Shown here one piece after another: positions 1 to 8,467 of a DNA stretch of 8,467 nt (within the stretch, counting starts at the first letter, position 1; each line of letters starts with the position of its first letter). Position numbers and translations under genes: made by a program. The notes beneath the pieces are model-generated. The model was given only the letters and a program-made list of their open reading frames with translations. It was not told the DNA's origin and ran no database searches. Source of the stretch: Candidatus Uhrbacteria bacterium (GTDB lineage Bacteria > Patescibacteriota > Patescibacteriia > SG8-24); the NCBI GenBank assembly GCA_016205965.1, contig JACQSM010000011.1, forward strand, positions 1-8,467, read 5' to 3'.

Positions 1-1261
1 CGCCCAGGCCGATCTCGCCCCAGACGGCCATGCGGTCGGGCAGCGGCGCATTGCGGAAGGCCGAGGCCAGGCCGACGATGACGGCCAGGTCGGCCGCCGG
101 TTCACGCACTTTCAGACCGCCGACGACATTCACGTAGACGTCGTGCTGTCCGAGGTCGATGTTGGCTCGGCGGCCCAAAACCGCGATGAGCATTTCCAGA
201 CGGGCGTTGTCGAAGCCCGTAGCCCGACGCACCGGATACCCGAAGGACGTTTTCTGTACCAATGCCTGCATCTCGACCAAGAGCGGTCGCGAGCCCTCGA
301 TGATGCACGAAACCGCCGAACCGGAGACGCCGGGCCGGCGCTCGTCCAAGAGATACGCCGACGGATTGCGGATCTCTTCGAGCCCGGTTTCCGACATGGC
401 GAATATCCCGGTCTCGTCGGTCGAGCCGAAGCGGTTCTTGAGAGAGCGCAGGGCCCGCAGCGGATGGCTGCGTTCGCCTTCGAACGACAATACCGTATCG
501 ACCAGGTGTTCGAGCGTCTTCGGGCCGGCCAGGTGGCCGTCCTTGGTGACGTGGCCGATCAAGAGCAGGGGAGTGTTATGCTCTTTGGCATGGGCGACCA
601 AGCGGGCGGCGGCGCCGCGCACCTGGCTGACGGCGCCGGCTTCGGCCGGGATGTCGGCGGCGATCAGCGTCTGTATCGAATCAATGATGGCCAGCGCCGG
701 TTTTTCGTGTTCCAAAGTCGCTACCACGTGATCGACGTCGGTTTCGCCCAAAAAATGGAGGCCGTCCCCCGGGGACGAAACCGTCCCCGGGGACACCGGG
801 GCGTTCAATGATCTGGTATCTGACTGCACGCCCCTCGCGGCGGCCGCGCCCAGGCGGACGGCGCGCATCTTCACCTGCGAGGCCGATTCTTCGCCGGAAA
901 CATAAAGCACCGGCTTGCCGTTTCGGCCCATGGCCGCGGCCACCATCATGGCCAAGGTCGATTTGCCGACGCCGGGCTCGCCGCCTAGCAAGGTGACCGA
1001 TCCGGGAACCAAGCCGCCGCCGAGAACGCGGTCGAGTTCGCCCAGGCCGGTCGAAAGGCGGCGCAGGTCGAAAGTTTTGATATCGCCGAAAGAAGTCACC
1101 GGCGAGGGCGCGACCGGCGGCCGCTGCCGGGTTTCGGCCGCCGTGGCGGTCCGCAATGCGACCGTACCCCAGCCGCCGCACTCGAGGCATTGGCCGGCCC
1201 ACTTCGGGCTCTGGGCGTCGCAATTGGCGCAGACGTAGACGGCGAGGGTCTTGGCGGGCAT
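1..1261 (-). CDS. radA: DNA repair protein RadA (Sms), 3' end beyond window
   Basis: This is RadA, a RecA-family ATPase that drives branch migration of recombination intermediates. The frame starts at ATG 1261-1259 and stays open to the left edge, giving 420 residues without the C-terminal tail. A four-cysteine zinc finger (C11, C14, C25, C28) is followed by Walker A GEPGVGKS at 94-101, a Walker B-like AIIDSIQ near 191-197, the RadA hallmark KNRFG at 275-279, and a Lon-like C-terminal domain containing YVNVVGGLKV. Nothing resembling a Shine-Dalgarno site precedes the start. The gene begins 9 bases after the pilin/LytM gene, so it probably ends the same operon. One oddity is an in-frame insertion: about 29 residues (139-167) lie between RLG and LHFLGETD, where relatives have about five. 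The inserted DNA is palindromic (see the repeat entry). Family assignment is firm. Whether the insertion affects activity is unknown. Confidence 0.97.
   Translation of the reverse strand, partial: MPAKTLAVYVCANCDAQSPKWAGQCLECGGWGTVALRTATAAETRQRPPVAPSPVTSFGDIKTFDLRRLSTGLGELDRVLGGGLVPGSVTLLGGEPGVGKSTLAMMVAAAMGRNGKPVLYVSGEESASQVKMRAVRLGAAAARGVQSDTRSLNAPVSPGTVSSPGDGLHFLGETDVDHVVATLEHEKPALAIIDSIQTLIAADIPAEAGAVSQVRGAAARLVAHAKEHNTPLLLIGHVTKDGHLAGPKTLEHLVDTVLSFEGERSHPLRALRSLKNRFGSTDETGIFAMSETGLEEIRNPSAYLLDERRPGVSGSAVSCIIEGSRPLLVEMQALVQKTSFGYPVRRATGFDNARLEMLIAVLGRRANIDLGQHDVYVNVVGGLKVREPAADLAVIVGLASAFRNAPLPDRMAVWGEIGLG
761..847. repeat. Palindromic repeat inserted in frame within radA
   Basis: Two adjacent palindromes, GTCCCCCGGGGAC (764-776) and GTCCCCGGGGAC (783-794), are separated by six bases. 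They lie in a stretch encoding residues 139-167 of RadA that has no counterpart in ordinary RadA proteins. The insertion keeps the frame and encodes a flexible Ser/Pro/Gly-rich segment (NAPVSPGTVSSPGDG). The arrangement is like the Rickettsia palindromic elements, which also insert in frame within genes. The exact ends cannot be fixed from one copy. The palindromic core is certain, and the boundaries are approximate to about 10 bases. Confidence 0.7.
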
Positions 1262-1270
1262 GAAGTTATT

Positions 1271-2590
1271 TTATTCCAGACAGATGAGCGGAGAAGTCCC
1301 TTTGAAGCGGTAGGTGACGTGGACGTGCGGACCGGAGGTGTTGCCCGACTGCTGCCATGGCTGGCAGCTGCACTCTTCTTTTCTGGTCGGATCGGTGCAT
1401 TTCGGTCCGGGTTTTTTGCACCAACCGTTTTTGGAGCTTCTCCAGTCTTCCGGCGGTTTCTCGCCTTCGCAGCAGTTACCGCCGAGGTGTCCTATTATCG
1501 CGCCTTGGATAACCGGTGATCCCGATTGGATGTAGTTACCCGAGGCATCGGTAAAGTCTTTGACGTGACAAATGGAGATGTCGCCACCGCCCTTTGCTGC
1601 CAGCTTGATTTCATTGCCGCACAGGCTGTCCGTATGCTTTACATAAGTGACGGTGCCGGCGAAAGGCGCTTTTATTTCTTGCCCCCAACCGGCTGGGAAG
1701 TCAAGATTCTTGATATCTTTGTAATTGTAGTTCGCATCTTTGAAGTGATAATTGCAGGCGAATTTTCCGCCGGTCGGCGACTTGAATTTTTGGCCGTCGG
1801 GCAGTGGACATTTTCCTTCGGCCTTAGCCTTTGTGACAGCCTCGTCGCAGCTGGCAGCCTCTCCGCCGCTTTCTACGCCTTCATCGCCGTCAATGATAAA
1901 TTCGCGTCTTTTGATGACCTGAATCTGCAGCCCTTTGAAAGTCACCAGGTCAGGATTGATGGCATTTAGAATGATATACACGCCGAGCGACAGAAAAAGC
2001 CCGATCAGCGCGTTTTGGATGCGCTCCTTGCCCTGCGTCACCCGGCCGGCATCGCCGCCAGCCGTCAGATATTGGAAACCGCCGATCATCATGATGACGG
2101 CGGCGATGACGCCGGCGACCGAGACGGCATAACGATAAACGCCGGCGATGTAATCGCCTATCCAAGGAATGTCGATGGTCCTCTTTTCACCCTGTGAGGT
2201 AATTTGAATGTCGCTGAATTTGATCGTCGGAATCGGTATCGAGAGCTCTGGTTTGACGGGGTTTGGAAGTTTTTCGGCCTCCGGCGCCGCGCCCTGGGTG
2301 GCGAATTTCGGAGAGCAGATGATCTTGCCGTTCGTTTGTTTTTGGCAACTGTATTTTCCTTTGGTCCTATCGTTGATCTCGGCGCAAGACGCTCCTTCGG
2401 CGAGCGCGCCGCATTCGTCACCGGCAAAAAGCCGCTTGGCATTTTCAGTCTGTAGTGCGCGTTGCTCTTCCGGAGTCTGTTGTTCCAGTCCGTCGACGAG
2501 GCCGACCACCGGCATCGGCGCCATCGACAACAGCATCAGCAGGGCGGTTCCGGCCAGGGCGGCGCGTCGATATGTGCGGAGTTTGCGCAT
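1271..2590 (-). CDS. Exported T4SS-pilin-like / LytM (M23-type) fusion protein
   Basis: This 439-residue protein appears to combine a VirB2/TrbC-like pilin segment with a LytM-type domain. Residues 1-29 look like a signal peptide (RKLRTYRR, then a hydrophobic stretch). Residues 147-172 and 192-211 are membrane helices around the loop TAGGDAGRVTQGKERIQ, typical of the pilin-like T4SS proteins of Patescibacteria. Residues 295-435 resemble M23 peptidases: LDFPAGWGQEIKAPFAGTV, CHVKD (H342) and GPHVHV (H422, H424). The first histidine of the usual HxGxD motif is not there (IKNLD; only D297 remains), so peptidase activity is doubtful. It has 16 cysteines, including CC at 373-374. It starts 14 bases after a DsbA-like gene, which suggests disulfide-bonded folding outside the membrane. 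Its codons look more A/T-rich by eye than those of the flanking genes. The architecture is convincing. Its role (surface pilus, wall binding or wall remodelling) is inference. Confidence 0.8.
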   Translation of the reverse strand: MRKLRTYRRAALAGTALLMLLSMAPMPVVGLVDGLEQQTPEEQRALQTENAKRLFAGDECGALAEGASCAEINDRTKGKYSCQKQTNGKIICSPKFATQGAAPEAEKLPNPVKPELSIPIPTIKFSDIQITSQGEKRTIDIPWIGDYIAGVYRYAVSVAGVIAAVIMMIGGFQYLTAGGDAGRVTQGKERIQNALIGLFLSLGVYIILNAINPDLVTFKGLQIQVIKRREFIIDGDEGVESGGEAASCDEAVTKAKAEGKCPLPDGQKFKSPTGGKFACNYHFKDANYNYKDIKNLDFPAGWGQEIKAPFAGTVTYVKHTDSLCGNEIKLAAKGGGDISICHVKDFTDASGNYIQSGSPVIQGAIIGHLGGNCCEGEKPPEDWRSSKNGWCKKPGPKCTDPTRKEECSCQPWQQSGNTSGPHVHVTYRFKGTSPLICLE

Positions 2591-2604
2591 ACCACCATCA
2601 GGGC

Positions 2605-3270
2605 TTAACCGCCGGCGGCGGGTTTCATCTCCTGCTCGATCAGATCATTGAGCTGTTCCGGCGAAACGATGCCGGAAACGCGCCGCGTACCAACGAACAG
2701 GAACGGCGTGGCATCGATGTTCAAGCGGATCGCCTCCTCGAGGTCGCGTTCGACGATCGGCTTGGTCGTTTCCTGCTCGAGGCAAGCCTTGAATTCGGCC
2801 GAATCCAGCTTGAGTTCGGCGGCGATGGCTTCGTAGGTCGTCGGACCGAGCTTTTCTTGATTTGCCAGCAGAAGGTCGTGAGCCTCCCAGAACGCCCCTT
2901 GTTGCTGGGCGCAACGGGCCGCCTGGGCCGCGGCCGAGGCCTCCGGATGCAGCTGGGCGTTGGGCATGTCTTTCCAGACGATGCGCACCTTCCCGGGAAA
3001 ATCCTTGAGCGCCTGGGCCACGGCCGGTTCGATGTCGGCGCAAGGGGCGCAGCCGTAGTCGCCGAATTCGAAAATCGTGAACGGCGCCTCGACCGGCCCG
3101 CGCACCGGATTGCCGAAGCTGAAGGTCGGATGATCGAGCGCTGTCAGCTGTTGCTCGGCCTGATTGACGTTCGTCGGCGGTTCAATCGACGACAACGACG
3201 AGATGCCGTAGAGGATCAGCAACAAAGTTCCGACGATGACGGTGGCGCCGAGAAAAACCTGGGAGCGCAT
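2605..3270 (-). CDS. Membrane-anchored DsbA-like thiol:disulfide oxidoreductase
   Basis: This 221-residue protein belongs to the DsbA/thioredoxin-like group (Thioredoxin_4 type). Residues 5-27 form one hydrophobic helix that probably anchors it in the membrane with the catalytic domain outside. The redox motif is FGDYGCAPC, with C74 and C77 separated by Ala-Pro. The cis-proline loop is ATP at 187-189, followed by FLFVG. Between these lies a helical insertion (about 105-180), as in DsbA. Two other cysteines occur at C120 and C163. Such proteins form or rearrange disulfides in exported proteins. The next gene encodes a 16-cysteine exported protein and starts only 14 bases later, which makes it the likely substrate. 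The ATG at 3270 is preferred because the hydrophobic anchor follows it directly. No Shine-Dalgarno sequence is seen, and a hairpin repeat ends about 12 bases upstream of the start. Confidence 0.9.
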   Translation of the reverse strand: MRSQVFLGATVIVGTLLLILYGISSLSSIEPPTNVNQAEQQLTALDHPTFSFGNPVRGPVEAPFTIFEFGDYGCAPCADIEPAVAQALKDFPGKVRIVWKDMPNAQLHPEASAAAQAARCAQQQGAFWEAHDLLLANQEKLGPTTYEAIAAELKLDSAEFKACLEQETTKPIVERDLEEAIRLNIDATPFLFVGTRRVSGIVSPEQLNDLIEQEMKPAAGG

Positions 3271-3278
3271 ATCTGTAA

Positions 3279-3349
3279 GGGGGGCGGGCTTCAGCCCGCC
3301 TGGCAGAATCGGCCCTTTGGGCCGATAGGCGGCCTAAAGGCCGCCCTCC
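3279..3349. repeat. Three-hairpin REP-like element (copy A)
   Basis: Three perfect hairpins fill the gap between the beta-propeller and DsbA-like genes: 3283-3300 (7-bp stem GGCGGGC, loop TTCA), 3308-3326 (8-bp stem ATCGGCCC, loop TTT) and 3328-3345 (7-bp stem GGCGGCC, loop TAAA). Read on the minus strand, the third is preceded by GGAG, the head tetranucleotide typical of REP sequences moved by RAYT transposases. Positions 3308-3349 match 7641-7682 at 37 of 42 bases. No T-tract follows any stem, so this is not an obvious intrinsic terminator. Confidence 0.85.
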
Positions 3350-3355
3350 TGACCT

Positions 3356-4567
3356 TTATTTCAACATCACCTTATTGATGATGCCGCTGCCCTTGTCGGT
3401 GAAGAACAGCGAGCCGCCGTCGGGCGAGACCATCATGGAATCGACGGTATGCGAGCCTTCGGGCACGGCGATTTTGGTTTGCAGGCCGGTCGACAGATCG
3501 ATGCGGTAGATGTCGTCGGCCGTGCCATCGGCGACCGCCGGTTGCAGGCCGGCGCCCTCGGTCAGTTCCTGGGGGACGGCGCAGTACAGCGAGTTGTCGT
3601 CGTGGAAGGCGCACTTGTCAGCCCAGGTGTTGACGTTGAGGCTCCGGCGGTTGCGGCCGATGTCATCGCCTTGGGCGTCGACGATCCAGAGTCCTGGTTT
3701 GTAGTCGGAGAGCGAGCCGGCGACGCTGTAGAGCAGGCGGTCGCCGCTCGGGTTCCACTCGGGGCGGAAATCGAGGCCCTCGACGATCATCGATTTGTAA
3801 TTTTCGCCGTTGGCGCCGATGAAAAATACTTCCTTGCGGTCGACGCCGAAGGAATCGCCTGTTACGGCCATGCCCACGACCTGGTTGTTGGGCGACCATG
3901 AGACTTTGACCTTGTCGGCATTTTCGCCGAGCTCCTGGACGGCGCGGGCGCCGGAACCGTCGGGATTGGAAATGACCAGGAATCGGCTGGCCGGATCGAC
4001 GCCCATGGTTTTGGCGGCGATCTTGTCGCCTCGCTCCGAAAAATTGAAATCCTCCCAGTGCTTGGGCAGGGTCACCTGGGTGTTCGAATTGAAATCGTAA
4101 AGGATGTTTGAGCCGTCCGGATATTCCAGGATGGCCTTGCCGCCGCCGCCATCGAAGGTCGCCTTATCGACGTTGAAGAAAGCCTTGTTGGAGAGCGACT
4201 GGACGGTGCCGTCGGGACGGACCCGGTAGAATTTGCCGTCGGCCCGGTTGTAGTAGTTGAGGGCGCCGGAGGCGGAAACCGAAGCGCCGGTCGTCGGCAC
4301 GGGCGCGACCGGCGTGACTTGGGTCAGGCCGCCACGGGCGACGGCGGAAACTCCGGGCAGGGGAGCGCCCGGCCTGGCCGGGACGCCGGTCGGCGGCGCG
4401 CCGACGCCGGCTTCGGGCAGTCCGGTCGTCGGGGGCGCGTTCGTCACCGGGGCGTTGACCACTTCCGTCGGCGCGGCCGGAGCGAAAAAAAGGCTGTAGA
4501 GGGCAAAGCCGATGCCGCCGGCAACAGCGAGGAGCAGGATAAAAATCAGGATTTTGCGGAAATTCAT
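3356..4567 (-). CDS. Membrane-anchored TolB/WD40-like beta-propeller protein
   Basis: This is a 403-residue protein with an N-terminal signal anchor (about residues 5-28, after MNFRK), a long Pro/Ala/Gly/Thr-rich linker (about 30-100), and a C-terminal domain of repeated beta-propeller blades. Blade-like motifs of the PD40/TolB kind include FYRVRPDG, VSWSPNNQVVG, FRPEWNPSGDRLLYS and VSPDGGSLFFT. The domain should lie outside the membrane, held on a flexible stalk. Propellers of this type generally bind proteins or ligands, and I see no catalytic motif. The ATG at 4567 is chosen over a GTG at 4618 in the same frame. The GTG lies inside a repeat, virtually at the predicted transcription start, and would put 17 polar residues before the anchor. 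The gene precedes the DsbA-like and pilin/LytM genes, so all three may serve the cell envelope. The specific function is unknown. Confidence 0.82.
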   Translation of the reverse strand: MNFRKILIFILLLAVAGGIGFALYSLFFAPAAPTEVVNAPVTNAPPTTGLPEAGVGAPPTGVPARPGAPLPGVSAVARGGLTQVTPVAPVPTTGASVSASGALNYYNRADGKFYRVRPDGTVQSLSNKAFFNVDKATFDGGGGKAILEYPDGSNILYDFNSNTQVTLPKHWEDFNFSERGDKIAAKTMGVDPASRFLVISNPDGSGARAVQELGENADKVKVSWSPNNQVVGMAVTGDSFGVDRKEVFFIGANGENYKSMIVEGLDFRPEWNPSGDRLLYSVAGSLSDYKPGLWIVDAQGDDIGRNRRSLNVNTWADKCAFHDDNSLYCAVPQELTEGAGLQPAVADGTADDIYRIDLSTGLQTKIAVPEGSHTVDSMMVSPDGGSLFFTDKGSGIINKVMLK

Positions 4568-4594
4568 AGGGGATGTCCGGAAGACACGAGGCTC

Positions 4595-4617
4595 ACCTGC
4601 CCCTTTGGGGTCAGGCA
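4595..4617. repeat. Short palindromic repeat in leader of propeller gene
   Basis: The arms CCTGCCCC (4596-4603) and GGGGTCAGG (4607-4615) pair around a TTT loop with one bulged T at 4611. On the coding strand it reads GTGCCTGACCCCAAAGGGG and so on, which looks like a dispersed repeat module rather than coding DNA. It follows directly after the predicted transcription start and lies 28 bases before the chosen start codon. Only one copy is visible here, so membership in a repeat family is inferred. Confidence 0.55.
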
Positions 4618-4623
4618 CCTACT

Positions 4624-4629
4624 AGTATA
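4624..4629 (-). promoter_or_regulatory. Candidate -10 box (TATACT) for propeller-dsbA-pilin-radA operon
   Basis: TATACT on the minus strand is one base away from the sigma70 consensus TATAAT. It is set in GGGTATACTA, a 10-base string found again upstream of clpC. It lies between the stop of the small membrane protein and the propeller gene, and would place the transcript start near 4617. No clear -35 box is visible at the usual spacing. The position suggests that the downstream four-gene unit can be transcribed on its own. Confidence 0.45.
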
Positions 4630-4661
4630 CCCCAGTTTCAGCCGGTCGGCACGGCCTAAAA

Positions 4662-5021
4662 TTACTTCCACTTCGAACAGTCGATGCTCGTAGTCGCTGA
4701 AATCGTAAGACCCGTCACCCAGCCCTTACACGCGGTTTTCAAGGTCGCGACCAAGATGACGGCGATGAAAAAAACGATCAGAATACCGCCGATGATCCAA
4801 GGGGCTATCGCCAGAGCGGCGGCAATGAGCCATTTTTTGATGAGATCTTCGGCCAGAATTTTTGCCGCTGCCGCCGCCTGGGCCTGCGCCGGCTGCTGTT
4901 GGCTTTCGGCCGCTTCTCCCGGAGCCGCGCCCGGACCGGGAAAAGGAAGCCCTGGTTCGAGCGCCCGGAGCGAGTCGCGGTCGCGATCGAGTTTGGACTT
5001 CCAGTCCCTTTCTTGGTCCAT
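4662..5021 (-). CDS. Small single-pass membrane protein of unknown function
   Basis: This 119-residue protein has no family I recognise. Residues 1-20 are highly charged (DQERDWKSKLDRDRD). Residues 21-62 are rich in Pro, Gly, Ala and Gln. Residues 64-94 are strongly hydrophobic (KKWLIAAALAIAPWIIGGIL onward), enough for one long helix or a tight hairpin. A short tail contains two cysteines (C97, C115). No cleavable signal peptide is present, so the charged end probably stays in the cytoplasm. The start ATG at 5021 lies 3 bases after the clpC stop. A GAAGG at a suitable distance within the end of clpC could serve as its ribosome site, the best such match in the window. This implies translation coupled to clpC. 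Composition, spacing and the open frame support a real gene. A link to ClpC or to membrane protein turnover is only positional. Confidence 0.72.
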   Translation of the reverse strand: MDQERDWKSKLDRDRDSLRALEPGLPFPGPGAAPGEAAESQQQPAQAQAAAAAKILAEDLIKKWLIAAALAIAPWIIGGILIVFFIAVILVATLKTACKGWVTGLTISATTSIDCSKWK

Positions 5022-5024
5022 ATC

Positions 5025-7574
<2,550 letters not shown>

Positions 7575-7582
7575 AATGCGCT

Positions 7583-7685
7583 GATGGAGGGCGGCCTTTA
7601 GGCCGCCCGATGAGCACGAGCTTAAAAACTTCTTGGCCGGATCGGACCTCGGGTCCGATAGGCGGCCTGAAGGCCGCCCTCCATC
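7583..7685. repeat. REPIN-like element with 15-bp inverted ends (copy B)
   Basis: Positions 7583-7597 and 7671-7685 are perfect inverted repeats of 15 bases (GATGGAGGGCGGCCT). Each end also forms its own hairpin (7589-7608 with loop TTTA; 7661-7678 with loop TGAA) headed by GGAG, so two REP units face each other as in a REPIN. Between them are a 32-base spacer (7609-7640) and a third hairpin (7641-7659, stem ATCGGACC, loop TCG). Positions 7641-7682 repeat copy A. The element fills most of the 125-base gap between htpX and clpC, and would form much of the clpC leader. Confidence 0.88.
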
Positions 7686-7689
7686 TTTT

Positions 7690-7695
7690 AGTATA
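7690..7695 (-). promoter_or_regulatory. Candidate -10 box (TATACT) for clpC
   Basis: This is TATACT within GGGTATACTA on the minus strand, five bases past the htpX stop codon. It is identical over ten bases to the box at 4624-4629. The transcript would start near 7683, at the edge of the inverted repeat, giving a leader of about 110 bases with three hairpins. A convincing -35 box is missing. It is a candidate only. Confidence 0.45.
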
Positions 7696-7699
7696 CCCT

Positions 7700-8467
7700 T
7701 TATGATGGCAATGACGCCATTTTCCGAAGGGCCTCGATGCGGTCTTTGACCGGCGGGTGGGTCGAGAACAGGGCGGTGAAGGCGCCGGCGCGGAAAGGAT
7801 TGGCTATGTAGAGGTGGGCGGTGGCGGCCGAGGCCCGCTGCAGGCGCCCGCCGTCGCGCTCGATTTTTTCGAGGGCCCGGGCCAGACCTTCGGGGAAGCG
7901 GGTGATGAGCGCGCCGGAGGCGTCGGCCAGGAATTCGCGCTTGCGGGAGACGGCCAGTTTGATCAGTTCGGCCACGAGCGGGGCGAAGATCATCAGCGCC
8001 AGGCCGAAGAGCAGCAGCGGGCCGGAGGCATCGTTGTCGCGGCGCCGGCCGCCGCGCAGCGAGACGCGGAAGATCATGTCGGCCATGATGCTGACGATGC
8101 CGACCAGGACGATGACGACGGTCATGACGCGGATGTCGTAGTTGCGGACGTGCGAGAGTTCGTGGGCCAGAACGCCTTCGAGTTCCTCGTTCTCGAGTTT
8201 TTGCATCGCCCCTGTGGTGACGGCGATCGAGGCGTGTTCTGGGTCGCGGCCGGTGGCGAAGGCGTTGATCGACGAGTCGTCGATGACGTGGATCTTCGGC
8301 ATCGGCATGCCGACGGTGATGCACAGGTTCTCGACCATGCGGACCAGCTGCGGAGCTTCCTGCGCGGTCACGGCCCGGGCGCCGGAGGAGAACAGGGCGA
8401 CCTTGTCGCCGGTGTAGTAGCCGACGAGCGCCGAGAACAGCGAGTAGACGATGGCGACGGTGACGAA
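7700..8467 (-). CDS. htpX: Protease HtpX homolog, 5' end beyond window
   Basis: This is an M48-family membrane zinc metalloprotease, HtpX, which degrades damaged or misfolded membrane proteins. The 255 visible residues run in frame to the right edge. Since HtpX is usually around 290-300 residues, roughly 40 N-terminal residues, including the first membrane helix, are missing. The visible part begins with the end of a hydrophobic segment (AIVYSLFSALVGYY). The zinc site is HELSH (H102, H106 as numbered from the window edge), with E179 in REFLADA as the third ligand. Two more membrane segments lie at about 111-132 and 149-171. The C-terminal STHPPVKDRI is typical of the family. A GTG at 8371 is in frame but is internal, because the protein upstream of it is clearly homologous. 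The gene is followed by clpC after a 125-base gap holding a REPIN-like element, so the two quality-control proteases are neighbours. Confidence 0.95.
   Translation of the reverse strand, partial: FVTVAIVYSLFSALVGYYTGDKVALFSSGARAVTAQEAPQLVRMVENLCITVGMPMPKIHVIDDSSINAFATGRDPEHASIAVTTGAMQKLENEELEGVLAHELSHVRNYDIRVMTVVIVLVGIVSIMADMIFRVSLRGGRRRDNDASGPLLLFGLALMIFAPLVAELIKLAVSRKREFLADASGALITRFPEGLARALEKIERDGGRLQRASAATAHLYIANPFRAGAFTALFSTHPPVKDRIEALRKMASLPS

Noticed and set aside
761..847. Frameshift or gene break in radA
   Set aside because: Codon-by-codon reading shows the same frame on both sides with no stop. It is an in-frame insertion, not a lesion.
3279..3349. CRISPR repeat or array
   Set aside because: The hairpins differ from one another, are not regularly spaced and have no spacers of constant length.
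2455..3378. Plus-strand open frame of 307 codons
   Set aside because: It lies opposite the dsbA-like gene and reaches into a hairpin repeat. It has no recognisable domain.
4568..4618. Upstream GTG start for the propeller gene
   Set aside because: It lies in a palindromic repeat, right at the predicted transcript start, and would add polar residues before the signal anchor.
7583..7685. Intrinsic terminator after htpX, or CIRCE operator for clpC
   Set aside because: The stems lack a following T-tract on the coding strand. The GAGCACGAGCTTAA stretch does not match the TTAGCACTC-N9-GAGTGCTAA CIRCE consensus.
7575..8324. N-terminal extension of clpC giving a 1099-residue protein
   Set aside because: The extra 250 residues are Arg/His/Pro-rich, run through the REPIN and overlap htpX in another frame. 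Normal ClpC homology begins at MSTDILDKF (7574).

Overview
All convincing genes lie on the minus strand and read from right to left. The order of transcription is htpX (cut by the right edge), clpC, a small membrane protein, a membrane-anchored beta-propeller protein, a DsbA-like thiol oxidoreductase, a T4SS-pilin/LytM fusion, and radA (cut by the left edge). The DNA is GC-rich and tightly packed, with gaps of 3, 9 and 14 bases between several genes. I see no tRNA, rRNA, CRISPR array, intact transposase or integrase.

The organism is probably an uncultured bacterium of the Candidate Phyla Radiation (Patescibacteria). This is inferred from the VirB2/TrbC-like pilin segment fused to a LytM domain, the single-pass thioredoxin-fold protein with a short N-terminal anchor, the near absence of Shine-Dalgarno sequences, and intergenic REP-like hairpins. 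It has not been tested by phylogeny. Other bacteria carry the same conserved genes.

Right part (5025-8467): htpX and clpC form a protein-quality-control pair, with an inner-membrane zinc protease followed by a two-ring AAA+ unfoldase that carries a VGF loop for ClpP. Between them is a 103-bp REPIN-like element with 15-bp perfect inverted ends, next to a candidate -10 box for clpC. A 119-residue membrane protein starts 3 bases after clpC.

Middle part (1271-4661): three consecutive genes encode exported or membrane-anchored proteins: a beta-propeller, a CxxC oxidoreductase, and a cysteine-rich pilin/LytM protein. The oxidoreductase may form disulfides in the 16-cysteine protein encoded just downstream of it. 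This looks like a small cell-envelope module. A second three-hairpin element separates the first two genes.

Left part (1-1261): radA (recombination and branch migration) is intact up to the window edge, but it carries an in-frame insertion of about 24 residues built around two copies of a GTCCCCGGGGAC-type palindrome.

The most interesting signals are the two three-hairpin repeats, whose differences are confined to loops or compensated across stems; the palindromic insertion inside radA; and the pilin-LytM fusion, which has lost a metal ligand and sits next to a thiol oxidase.
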